Source: Belnapia sp. F-4-1 (GTDB lineage Bacteria > Pseudomonadota > Alphaproteobacteria > Acetobacterales > Acetobacteraceae). From it: a DNA stretch of 64,000 bases. The translations under genes were made by a program, and so were the position numbers. Under the pieces are notes generated by a model. That model ran no database searches, was not told the DNA's origin, and saw only the letters and a program-made list of their open reading frames with translations. Below are positions 48,611 to 57,039 of this stretch, piece by piece. Positions within the stretch are counted from its first letter, which is position 1, and each line of letters opens with the position of its first letter. Location of the stretch: contig NZ_KN676113.1 of assembly GCF_000802185.1 (NCBI RefSeq), forward strand, positions 3,014,856 through 3,078,855, read 5' to 3'.

Positions 48611-49915
48611 ATGCCCGCTGCCATCATCCTCGCCGCCGGTCTCGGCACCCGCATGCGGAGCGCGCTGCCCAAGGCGCTGCACCCGGTCGCCGGCCGGCCG
48701 ATGCTCAACCACCTCATCGCCGCCTGCGAACCGGTCTTCGACCGCATCGTGGTGGTGGTCGGGCCGGACATGCCAGCCCTCGAAGCCGCCGTCCGCCCCC
48801 ATGCGACGGTCGTCCAGGCCGAGCGCCTCGGCACCGGCCACGCCGCCGCCCAGGCCGCCCCCATGCTGCGCGACTATCCCGGCGACGTCGCCGTCCTCTA
48901 CGCCGACAACCCCCTGATCCCGACCGAAACCCTCCGCCGCCTCCTTGCCTGCCGCGCCGAGGCCGGCCTCGCCCTCCTTGCCATGCGCCCGGCCGACCCC
49001 GCCCGCTACGGCCGCGTCGTCACCGACGATGCCGGCGCCGTCCTCCGCGTCGTCGAATGGGCCGATGCGGATGAGGCGGAGCGTGCCATCCCCCTCTGCA
49101 ATGCCGGCGTCGTCTGCGCCCCCGCCGCCGACCTTTTCCGCTGGCTCGCCGCCATCCGCGCCGAGAACGCCAAGGGCGAATACTACCTCCCCGATGTCGT
49201 GGCCCTCGCCGTCGCCGAAGGCCACCGCGTCCTCGCCGAGGAAGCCGCCGAAGCCGACCTCGCCGGCGCCAACAGCCGCGCCGAGCTCGCCCTGCTGGAA
49301 GCCGGGATGCAGTCCCGCCTCCGCGCCGCCGCCATGGCCGGCGGCGCGACCCTCACCGCCCCCGAGACCGTCTTCCTCGCCTGGGACACCCGCCTCGGCC
49401 AGGACGTCACCATCGGCCCGCATGTCGTCTTCGGCCCCGGCGTCACGGTGGAGGATGAGGCCGAGATCCGCCCCTTCAGCCACCTCGAATCCTGCACCGT
49501 GCGGCGCGGCGCCATCATCGGCCCCTATGCCCGCCTGCGCCCCGGGACCGAGGTGGGGGAGGGCGCCCATGTCGGCAATTTTGTCGAGCTGAAGGCGGCG
49601 CTCCTCGGCCCCGGCGCCAAGGCCAACCACCTCTCCTATCTCGGCGATGCGACGGTGGGCGCGGGCAGCAACATCGGCGCGGGCACCATCACCTGCAACT
49701 ATGACGGTGTGAACAAGCACCGTACTGAGATCGGCGCCGGCGCCTTCATCGGCAGCGATACCGCACTCGTCGCCCCCGTCCGCATCGGCGACCGCGCACT
49801 GGTCGCCGCCGGCAGCGTCATCACCGAGGACGTGCCGGACGACGCCATGGGCATCGCCCGCGGCCGCCAGGCGGTGAAGCCAGGACGCGGATTCAAGGGA
49901 AAGAAGGGGCGCTAG
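48611..49915 (+). CDS. glmU: Bifunctional UDP-GlcNAc pyrophosphorylase/acetyltransferase GlmU
   Basis: GlmU acetylates glucosamine-1-phosphate and then makes UDP-GlcNAc, the shared precursor for MurA/MurG and LpxA/LpxC. From ATG 48611 (MPAAIILAAGLGTRM) the protein has 434 residues, a bit shorter than the common ~450. The uridyltransferase domain has LAAGLGTRM...LPKALHPVAGRPM and the LYADNPLIP motif. The C-terminal half is a left-handed beta helix of hexapeptide repeats containing GNFVELKAA and ITCNYDGVNKHRT. An out-of-frame ATG at 48606 was rejected. glmS follows after 2 bp. Confidence 0.97.
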   Translation: MPAAIILAAGLGTRMRSALPKALHPVAGRPMLNHLIAACEPVFDRIVVVVGPDMPALEAAVRPHATVVQAERLGTGHAAAQAAPMLRDYPGDVAVLYADNPLIPTETLRRLLACRAEAGLALLAMRPADPARYGRVVTDDAGAVLRVVEWADADEAERAIPLCNAGVVCAPAADLFRWLAAIRAENAKGEYYLPDVVALAVAEGHRVLAEEAAEADLAGANSRAELALLEAGMQSRLRAAAMAGGATLTAPETVFLAWDTRLGQDVTIGPHVVFGPGVTVEDEAEIRPFSHLESCTVRRGAIIGPYARLRPGTEVGEGAHVGNFVELKAALLGPGAKANHLSYLGDATVGAGSNIGAGTITCNYDGVNKHRTEIGAGAFIGSDTALVAPVRIGDRALVAAGSVITEDVPDDAMGIARGRQAVKPGRGFKGKKGR

Positions 49916-49917
49916 CC

Positions 49918-51741
49918 ATGTGCGGAATCGTCGGCGTCATCGGCAATGCCCCTGCGGCACCGCTTCTCCTCGAAGCCCTCCGCCGCCTCGAATACCGCGG
50001 CTATGACAGCGCGGGGATCGCCACGCTCGTCAACGGCCATATCGAGCGCCGCCGCGCCGAAGGGAAGCTCGGCAACCTCGCAGGCGCCCTCGACCGCGAC
50101 CCGCTCCCCGGCACCACCGGCATCGGCCATACCCGCTGGGCCACCCATGGCGCGCCGACCGAGCGCAATGCCCACCCCCACAGCACCGCCCGCGTCTCCG
50201 TCGTGCATAACGGCATCATCGAGAACCATGCCGAGCTGCGCGCCGAGCTGGAAGCGAAGGGCGCCGTCTTCGAGACCGAGACCGACACCGAGACCTTCGT
50301 CCGCCTGGTCGACGACTTCCTGCGCCAAGGCCACGAACCCCAGGCCGCCTTCGCCGCCGCGCTGCGTCGCGTCCACGGCGCCTTCGCCCTCGCCGCCATC
50401 TTCTCGGGCCACCCGCGCCTGCTGCTCGCCGCGCGCCAGGGCGCGCCGCTCGCCGTCGGCTTCGGCGAGGGCGAGATGTTCGTCGGCTCCGACGCGCTGG
50501 CCCTCGCCCCGCTGACCCGCCGCATCGCCTATCTCGAGGAAGGCGACTGGGTTGCCGTCGATGGCGAGGGCGCACGCTTCTTCGACGCCGCGCACAACCC
50601 GGTGGAGCGGCGCGTCACCGTCACCGCCGTCTCCGGCGCCGCCGTCGGCCGCGGCAACTACCGCCACTTCATGGAGAAGGAGCTGCACGAGCACCCCGCC
50701 GTGCTCGGCGATACGCTCCGCCAGTACCTCGACCCGAAGACGCTGGAAGTCCGCCTGCCGCGCCTGCCCTTCGATCCCGCGAAGATCACCCGCCTGACGA
50801 TCAGCGCCTGCGGCAGCGCCTTCCTCGCCGGCATGGTCGGCCGCTACTGGATCGAGCAGCTTGCGCGCCTCCCCGTCGATGCCGATGTCGCCAGCGAGCT
50901 CCGCTACCGCAACCCGCCGCTGGCCGAGGCGGGGGCCGCCATCCTCGTCAGCCAGTCCGGCGAGACGGCCGACAACATGGCCGCCCTGCGCCTGCTGAAG
51001 GAGGGTGGCCAGCGCGTCCTCTCGGTGGTGAACGTCCCCGAATCCTCCATGGCCCGCGAGAGCGACGGCGCCCTGCTGACCGTCGCCGGGCCGGAGATCG
51101 GCGTCGCCTCCACCAAGGCCTTCACCGCCCAGCTCGCCGTGCTCGCCTGCCTCGCCATCGGCTTCGGCCGCGCCCGCCGCGAGCTTTCGACACTGGACGA
51201 AGGCCGCCTCGCCCAGACGCTGCTGGAGGTGCCGAGCCACGCCGCCGCCATCCTCGAGCAGGACGCCCAGATCCGCGAATTGGCGGTGGAGGTGGCGAAG
51301 GCCCGCGACGTGCTCTTCCTCGGCCGCGGCGCGATGTACCCCATCGCCCTCGAAGGCGCGCTGAAGCTGAAGGAGATCAGCTACATCCATGCCGAGGGCT
51401 ATGCCGCCGGCGAGATGAAGCACGGCCCGATCGCGCTCATCGACAGCGAGGTGCCGGTCATCGCCCTCTGCCCGAGCGGACCCCTGTTCGAGAAGACGGC
51501 GAGCAACCTGCAGGAGGCCGCGGCCCGCGGCGGCCGCGTCATGGCCTTCACCGATGCGGAGGGGGAGGCGGCCCTCCGCCGCTTCGCCGAGCGGGTGATC
51601 GTCCTGCCGAGGATCGGCGAATTCGCGACCCCGATCCTCTACGCCATCCCCGTCCAGCTCCTCGCCTACCACGTCGCCGTGCTGAAGGGCACCGATGTGG
51701 ACCAGCCCCGCAACTTGGCAAAGAGCGTGACCGTCGAGTAG
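49918..51741 (+). CDS. glmS: Glutamine--fructose-6-phosphate aminotransferase
   Basis: GlmS makes glucosamine-6-phosphate from fructose-6-phosphate and glutamine, feeding GlmM and GlmU. The 607-residue protein has the N-terminal nucleophile Cys2 (MCGIVGVIG) followed by HTRWATHGAPTERNAHPH, the glutaminase domain. Two SIS sugar-isomerase domains follow, with TISACGSAFLAG and SQSGETADN in the first, and the C-terminal DQPRNLAKSVTVE. glmU lies 2 bp upstream. The stop codon is immediately followed by the stop of the convergent phytochrome gene, so no intergenic terminator is possible. Confidence 0.98.
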   Translation: MCGIVGVIGNAPAAPLLLEALRRLEYRGYDSAGIATLVNGHIERRRAEGKLGNLAGALDRDPLPGTTGIGHTRWATHGAPTERNAHPHSTARVSVVHNGIIENHAELRAELEAKGAVFETETDTETFVRLVDDFLRQGHEPQAAFAAALRRVHGAFALAAIFSGHPRLLLAARQGAPLAVGFGEGEMFVGSDALALAPLTRRIAYLEEGDWVAVDGEGARFFDAAHNPVERRVTVTAVSGAAVGRGNYRHFMEKELHEHPAVLGDTLRQYLDPKTLEVRLPRLPFDPAKITRLTISACGSAFLAGMVGRYWIEQLARLPVDADVASELRYRNPPLAEAGAAILVSQSGETADNMAALRLLKEGGQRVLSVVNVPESSMARESDGALLTVAGPEIGVASTKAFTAQLAVLACLAIGFGRARRELSTLDEGRLAQTLLEVPSHAAAILEQDAQIRELAVEVAKARDVLFLGRGAMYPIALEGALKLKEISYIHAEGYAAGEMKHGPIALIDSEVPVIALCPSGPLFEKTASNLQEAAARGGRVMAFTDAEGEAALRRFAERVIVLPRIGEFATPILYAIPVQLLAYHVAVLKGTDVDQPRNLAKSVTVE

Positions 51742-54306
51742 CTACTCGCGGCCCAGCGTCCGCCCCACCAGCTCGGCGATGTCCTGCCGCTGGTAGGGCT
51801 TCGGCACCACCGAGGCCGCCTCGGCCAGCTCGGCCGGCAGGTCGAGCCCCATGCCGTAGCCGGTGGCGAAGGCGAAGGGGATGCCCGCCTTGTGCAGCGC
51901 CAGCGCCACCGGCATGCTGGTCTGGTCGCCGAGATTGACATCGAGCAGCGCGAAGGCGAGCTGCCGGCCGAGCCGCTTCATCACCCCGAGGGCAGCGGGC
52001 ACCGTCCCTACCACCTCGACCTTGTCGAAGCCGAGATCGAGCAGGATCTCCTCGGCATCCATGGCGAGCAGCGTGCTGTCCTCCAGCACCATGGCGATGC
52101 CGCAGACGCGCAGCGGTTGTGTCCGTCGCGGCAGCACCGGCGCCGTCTGCTGGCTTTCGACGCCGATCTGGACGAAGCGCGCGGGGATGGTGAAATCCGC
52201 CTCCAGCCCGTCCCGCAGGTAGCGCACCTCGGCCTGGCCCTGCAGCTCGAAGGGGATGGAGCGCTCGATCACCGTGGTGCCGAAGCCGCGGCGGTTGGGC
52301 GGGTTGACGGGCGGCCCGCCGCGCTCCCGCCACTGCAGCAGCAGCGTGTTGTCTGCCTGCAGCACCCAGCGCACATCGACGGCGCCGTGCCGGTCCGACA
52401 GCGCGCCGTATTTCGCCGCGTTGGTCGCCAGCTCATGGATGACGAGGGCGAGCACGGTCAGCGCCTGCGGCTCCACCAGCACCGGCGGTCCGTTGAGCTT
52501 CGTCCGCTCCGGCTGGCGGTCGCCGAGATAGGCGTGGAACTCGCTCTCGATCATCCCGCGCAGCGCCACCGGCCCCCAGCGGTCGTCGGTCAGCTGGTCA
52601 TGCGCCCGGGCGAGGGACTGGATGCGCCCGTTCAGCACGGTGACGAAGCTTTCCAGCGTCTCCGCCGATTCCCGGCTGCGCTGCACCAGCGCGCGGATCA
52701 GCGCGAGGATGTTGCGCACGCGGTGGTTCAGCTCGGCGATCAGCAGCTCCTGCCGGTCGCTGGTGCTGCGCCGCTGGTCGTTGGCATCGGCCGAGAGCCG
52801 CACCACGACTTCGAGCAGCGTGACGCGCAGCGCCTCCGCCACCCGCCGCTCGGACTCGAGCCAGGGCCCGGAGCGGCCCCGGACCTCCTGCTGCCAGGTC
52901 TCGAAGCTGCGGCGCGGATGCAGCCGGTCGGTGCCCCGCTCCGCCACCTTTGCCGGGTTGCCGGCCCAGGCGATGCTGTGGATCATCTCGCGGCGGAACA
53001 GGATGAGGTAGTCCCGCGAGGCCCGCGAGATGGGGATGGCGAGCATCCCAGCCGCCGCCTCCGCCTGCGCCGCCGCCGGCGGGTAATGCACGGCGATCTC
53101 CCGCGTGGCGAAGATCCCCGAGGTGTCGGTCCGGTTCAGCATGGCGACGATGCCGGCGAGCACGTCCTCGTCCGGCGTCACGCCGATCGTCTCGGTATGC
53201 GTCCCGGTATGGATGGCGGCGCCGTCGCAGGGGATCAGCAGCCGGATCTCCTCGGCGACGCGCTGGAGCGTGTTGCCGATCTTCTCGTCGGCGGAGACGG
53301 CGGAGAGCACCCGCTCCTGCGCCGCCCGCGCCTCGGCGTCGTGCTGCGCCGCCTGCATCCGCTCGAAGCTCTCGATCTGCAGCGAGTAGAGCTGGCCGAA
53401 CAGCTCCGCAGCGCTGCGCCGCTGGAAGCTCGGCAGCAGCGGCTCCGCATGGTGGCAGGCGATCAGCCCCCAGAGCTCGTCCCCCCGCATGATGGAAATG
53501 GAGAGCGAGGCGGTGACGCCCATGTTCCGCAGATACTCGATATGCACTTGCGAGACGCTGCGCAGCGCCGAGGAGGAAAGGTCGAGCACCCTCTCGCCCG
53601 GCGTCGGCGCGGGCAGCACCGGCACCGGCACGGCCGCCACATCGGCGATCAGCCGCAGCCAGTTGCGGCAGTAGAGGGCGCGCGCCTGCTTCGGGATGTC
53701 GGAAGCGGGGAAGCGCAGGCTGCGAAAGGAGTCCAGCCGCTCCGCCGTCGACTCGCCGACAACCTCGCCGGTGCCGTCCGCATCGAAGCGGTAGACCATC
53801 ACCCGGTCGAAGCCGAGCACCGCCCGCACCTGCCGCGCCGCGCGGTCATGCATGCCGGCGAGGTCGCGGGCGCGCAGCAGGCGCGACATCATGCCCTTCA
53901 CCGTGCCCACCGCGTCGAAGCGCGGCTCGGCGGCCGAGGGCTCCGCCTCGATCACCATGATCGGCGCGTCGCCCGGTGCGAAATGCACGGCGACGTCATA
54001 GGGCGGCCTGCCCGCGATCAGCGGCAGGGAGAACAGCCGGTCGGTCTGGTGCTGCCCCTGCAGCCCCTGGAGCCGTGCGCGGATATCGTGCAGCGAGCTG
54101 CGGTCGAGCAGTTGGTCCAGCCGCCGCCCGACCACCGCTTCCGGCGAAAGGTTCAGGTGCTCCGCCACATTGGCCGAGGCGTGCCGCACCGTGCCGTCGG
54201 TTGTCGCCGAGAGCAGGAAGCCCCAGGGCTGCACCTGGCCGAGCTGGTGGATCGGCTCGCGGTCGCAGCTGGTCAGGTCGAGGGGGGCATCGCCGGCCTG
54301 GCTCAT
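51742..54306 (-). CDS. bphP: Bacteriophytochrome with HWE kinase and receiver domain
   Basis: The 854-residue protein reads as PAS-GAF-PHY-kinase-REC. C14 in LTSCDREPIHQLG is in the position that binds biliverdin. The GAF domain has the chromophore-site motif FPASDIP with D203 in PASDIP, and the PHY region has SVSQVHIEYLRNMGVTASLS, near which the tongue lies. The kinase is of the HWE type: ELNHRVRN with H528, HELATNAAKYGAL, and W-x-E in LLLQWRERGG. A receiver follows with D789 in FALLDVNLGD. Such proteins sense red/far-red light. The start is ATG 54306. It abuts glmS with no spacer. Partner regulators are not visible. Confidence 0.93.
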   Translation of the reverse strand: MSQAGDAPLDLTSCDREPIHQLGQVQPWGFLLSATTDGTVRHASANVAEHLNLSPEAVVGRRLDQLLDRSSLHDIRARLQGLQGQHQTDRLFSLPLIAGRPPYDVAVHFAPGDAPIMVIEAEPSAAEPRFDAVGTVKGMMSRLLRARDLAGMHDRAARQVRAVLGFDRVMVYRFDADGTGEVVGESTAERLDSFRSLRFPASDIPKQARALYCRNWLRLIADVAAVPVPVLPAPTPGERVLDLSSSALRSVSQVHIEYLRNMGVTASLSISIMRGDELWGLIACHHAEPLLPSFQRRSAAELFGQLYSLQIESFERMQAAQHDAEARAAQERVLSAVSADEKIGNTLQRVAEEIRLLIPCDGAAIHTGTHTETIGVTPDEDVLAGIVAMLNRTDTSGIFATREIAVHYPPAAAQAEAAAGMLAIPISRASRDYLILFRREMIHSIAWAGNPAKVAERGTDRLHPRRSFETWQQEVRGRSGPWLESERRVAEALRVTLLEVVVRLSADANDQRRSTSDRQELLIAELNHRVRNILALIRALVQRSRESAETLESFVTVLNGRIQSLARAHDQLTDDRWGPVALRGMIESEFHAYLGDRQPERTKLNGPPVLVEPQALTVLALVIHELATNAAKYGALSDRHGAVDVRWVLQADNTLLLQWRERGGPPVNPPNRRGFGTTVIERSIPFELQGQAEVRYLRDGLEADFTIPARFVQIGVESQQTAPVLPRRTQPLRVCGIAMVLEDSTLLAMDAEEILLDLGFDKVEVVGTVPAALGVMKRLGRQLAFALLDVNLGDQTSMPVALALHKAGIPFAFATGYGMGLDLPAELAEAASVVPKPYQRQDIAELVGRTLGRE

Positions 54307-54657
54307 GGACGAGGCTCTCGGCCGGGGAAAGGGTGATGCAATCGGCCGAACGGGGTCAGCGGCATGATGGGTGATGTGCTCGACACTGTCCGGTGGGCAT
54401 CCCTTGGCGACGACGCCGCGCCGGTTTCGCGGGCATCCTCCGTCCGTCACACATGCTGCCCGTCGCTGCGCTGTCGACGGGGCATGCCGTCATTTTGGCG
54501 TGTATGCGATCTATTGTCACCCAACGGTTGGGGTCACGCATCCGTCATGTGCCAGCGATGCGCGGCCTCCCGCCCATGCCGGCCGATGCGGTGCCAGGGG
54601 ATGCGGTGACATGGGCGGGGAGGGTGCCTATCTTCGCCCCACAGGAGGAAACCCGCC
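54307..54657. promoter_or_regulatory. Divergent promoter region of the phytochrome and dehydrogenase genes
   Basis: This 351-bp gap contains no gene. It carries the dyad CCCAACGGTTGGG at 54520-54532, flanked by GTCAC on each side (54516-54520 and 54533-54537) in direct orientation. AT-richer bases (54495-54515) lie next to it. The dyad could be a regulator site for either divergent gene; the protein is unknown. No reliable -35/-10 pair was fixed. Confidence 0.4.
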
Positions 54658-56136
54658 ATGCTCGACACCCTCGCCAAGCTGCCGCTGAAGGACCCGGAAC
54701 TGTTCCGTCAGGCGAATTGCATCGACGGCCAGTGGGTGCAGGCCGATAGCGGCAAGACCATCGCCGTCCGCAACCCCTCGACCGGCGAGGTGGTCGGCCA
54801 TGTCCCCGCCCTGGGGGCGGCCGAGACCCGCCGCGCCATCGAGGCCGCGCACCGCGCCCAGCCTGCCTGGCGCGCCATGCTGGCGAAGGACCGGGCGGCC
54901 ATCCTCCGCCGCCTCTTCGACCTGATGCTCGAGAACACCGACGACCTCGCCGCCATCATGACGGCCGAGCAGGGCAAGCCGCTCAGCGAGAGCAAGGGCG
55001 AGATCGCCTATGCCGCGAGCTTCCTCGAGTGGTTCGCCGAGGAGGCGAAGCGCGTCTATGGCGAAACCATCCCGCAGAACGCCAAGGGACGGCGGATCAT
55101 CGTCACCAAGGAGCCGATCGGCGTCTTCGCCGCCATCACGCCCTGGAACTTCCCGGCGGCGATGATCACCCGCAAGACCGGCCCTGGCTGGGCCGCCGGC
55201 TGCACCGGCGTCATCCGCCCCGCCTCGCAGACGCCCTTCTCGGCCCTGGCGCTGGCCGTGCTGGCCGAGCGCGCCGGCATGCCGCCCGGCGTCTGCAACG
55301 TCATCACCGGCCCTTCCGGCGAGACCGGCAAGGAGCTGACCTCCAACCCGCTGGTCCGCAAGCTGACCTTCACCGGCTCCACCGATGTCGGCCGCATCCT
55401 GCTCCAGCAATGCGCGCCGACCATCAAGAAGACCTCGATGGAGCTCGGCGGCAACGCGCCCTTCATCGTCTTCGACGACGCCGACCTCGACGCCGCCGTC
55501 CAGGGCGCCATGGCCAGCAAGTACCGCAATACCGGCCAGACCTGCGTCTGCGCCAACCGCATCCTCGTCCAGGACGGCGTCTACGACGCCTTCGCCGAGA
55601 AGCTGAAATCCGCCGTCGAGGCGCTGAAGGTCGGCGACGGGATGGAGCCGGGCGTGACGCAAGGCCCGCTCATCAACGAGGACGCGGTGAAGAAGGTCGA
55701 GGAGCATATCGGCGACGCCTTGCAGAAGGGCGCCAGGGTGGTGACGGGCGGCAAGCGCCACGCCCGTGGCGGCAATTTCTTCGAGCCGACGATCCTCGCC
55801 AACGTCCCGCACGAGGCGATGATCTTCACCGAGGAGACCTTCGGCCCCGTCGCACCGCTCTTCCGCTTCAAGACCGAGGAAGAGGCCGTGGCGCTCGCCA
55901 ACGACACGCCCTTCGGCCTCGCCGCCTATTTCTACGCCCGCGACGTCGGCCGCATCTTCCGCGTGGCCGAGGCGCTGGAGGCCGGCATGGTCGGCATCAA
56001 CGAGGGGCTGATCAGCACCGAGGTCGCGCCCTTCGGCGGCGTGAAGCAGAGCGGCCTCGGCCGTGAGGGCAGCAATCTTGGCATCGAGGAATACCTTGAG
56101 GTGAAGTACCTCGCCCTCGGCGGCATCGGGACCTGA
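54658..56136 (+). CDS. gabD: Succinate-semialdehyde-type aldehyde dehydrogenase
   Basis: This enzyme oxidises succinate semialdehyde to succinate, the last step of GABA breakdown, though related family members act on other semialdehydes. The 492 residues match GabD in length and motifs: WNFPAAMITRKTGP, MELGGNAPFIVFDDADLD with general base E262, and NTGQTCVCANR with catalytic C296. R187 replaces the usual Lys of the KPAS motif (VIRPASQTPFSAL), a residue that contacts NAD(P). The start ATG has AGGAGG upstream (CACAGGAGGAAACCCGCC). No GABA transaminase gene is adjacent. Confidence 0.85.
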   Translation: MLDTLAKLPLKDPELFRQANCIDGQWVQADSGKTIAVRNPSTGEVVGHVPALGAAETRRAIEAAHRAQPAWRAMLAKDRAAILRRLFDLMLENTDDLAAIMTAEQGKPLSESKGEIAYAASFLEWFAEEAKRVYGETIPQNAKGRRIIVTKEPIGVFAAITPWNFPAAMITRKTGPGWAAGCTGVIRPASQTPFSALALAVLAERAGMPPGVCNVITGPSGETGKELTSNPLVRKLTFTGSTDVGRILLQQCAPTIKKTSMELGGNAPFIVFDDADLDAAVQGAMASKYRNTGQTCVCANRILVQDGVYDAFAEKLKSAVEALKVGDGMEPGVTQGPLINEDAVKKVEEHIGDALQKGARVVTGGKRHARGGNFFEPTILANVPHEAMIFTEETFGPVAPLFRFKTEEEAVALANDTPFGLAAYFYARDVGRIFRVAEALEAGMVGINEGLISTEVAPFGGVKQSGLGREGSNLGIEEYLEVKYLALGGIGT

Positions 56137-56142
56137 CCTCAT

Positions 56143-56162
56143 GCCCGGGCTCCGGCCCGGGC
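56143..56162. terminator. Hairpin between convergent gabD and sel1-type genes
   Basis: GCCCGGGC occurs twice, 4 bases apart; as it is self-complementary, it folds into a perfect 8-bp stem. It stands just after the dehydrogenase stop and before the convergent Sel1-repeat gene ends. No T-run is present, so it is a weak or bidirectional terminator at best. Confidence 0.45.
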
Positions 56163-56170
56163 GCCCCCTC

Positions 56171-56911
56171 TCACCGGCCCCTGGCGATCTCCTTCGCCAG
56201 CGCCCGGAACTCCGGCTCCGGCCGCCCCGCCAGCCGCTCCGCCATGCCGTTGCGGAAGCGCGCCGGGCTGCCCTGCGCCGCGCGGCGGAACCACTCCAGC
56301 GCCGCCTCCGTCTCGCCCGCCGCGGCCAGCAGCGTCGCCAGGTTGAACTGGCCGCGGAAATCCCCGCCTTCCGCCGCCCGGCGGTAGAGCGCCGCCGCCG
56401 CGACCGGATCTGGCGGCGCCTCCCAGCCCTCCTCCAGGAAGCGGCCGAGGATGTTCAGCGACTTGGCATGGCCCTGCTCGGCTGCCCGCCGGTACCACCC
56501 GAGCGCCGCCCGCCGGTCCGGCGCCGTCCCCGCCCCCCGCCAGAGCATCCCTGCCAGGTTGTACTGCCCCCAGTCATGCCCGGCCTCCGCCGCCGCCCGG
56601 TAGCAGGCCAGCGCCAGCGCTTCGTCCGCCGCACCGCCCCAGCCCATCTCGTGGCAGCGGCCGAGCATGTTGCGCGCCGCGGCATTCCCTGCCTCCGCCG
56701 CGGCGCGGAACCAGCCCCGCGCCGCCGCATGGTCCTGCGGCACGCCCCGCCCATCCAGCAGGATCTGCCCATAGAGCAGCTGCGCCTCGACGATCCCATA
56801 GCGGGCCGCGGCATCGATCCAGCGGGCCGCCTCCCCGGGCGGGCCGGCAAAGGCGGCGGCGAGATCCTCGGCGCTGGCCTGGCGCAGGGCATCGAGCGGG
56901 AGCGGCGTCAT
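56171..56911 (-). CDS. Sel1-repeat (TPR-like) protein
   Basis: The 246-residue protein is mainly Sel1-like repeats of about 36 residues. Examples are AQLLYGQILLDGRGVPQD..A.GWFRAAAEAGNAAAR, then NMLGRCHEMGWGGAADEALA and LNILGRFLEEGWEAPPDPVA. It has no signal peptide. Sel1 proteins act as scaffolds in signalling or cell-envelope complexes. The gene is divergent from the glutathione reductase gene, 128 bp apart. Confidence 0.85.
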   Translation of the reverse strand: MTPLPLDALRQASAEDLAAAFAGPPGEAARWIDAAARYGIVEAQLLYGQILLDGRGVPQDHAAARGWFRAAAEAGNAAARNMLGRCHEMGWGGAADEALALACYRAAAEAGHDWGQYNLAGMLWRGAGTAPDRRAALGWYRRAAEQGHAKSLNILGRFLEEGWEAPPDPVAAAALYRRAAEGGDFRGQFNLATLLAAAGETEAALEWFRRAAQGSPARFRNGMAERLAGRPEPEFRALAKEIARGR

Positions 56912-57039
56912 GTCCCCGCATAGCGCGGTTGCAAGTCACTCGCAACACGCTCCGCCGCTTGCCGCAACGGCCCTGGCGTCGCAGGCTGGACGCGCCGGCC
57001 CCGGCCACCCAGATACGCAGCCGGCACGGGAAGGCGCGC

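Noticed and set aside
48606-48611. ATG at 48606 as start of glmU
   Set aside because: It is out of frame with the GlmU N-terminal motif; ATG 48611 is in frame and begins directly before it.
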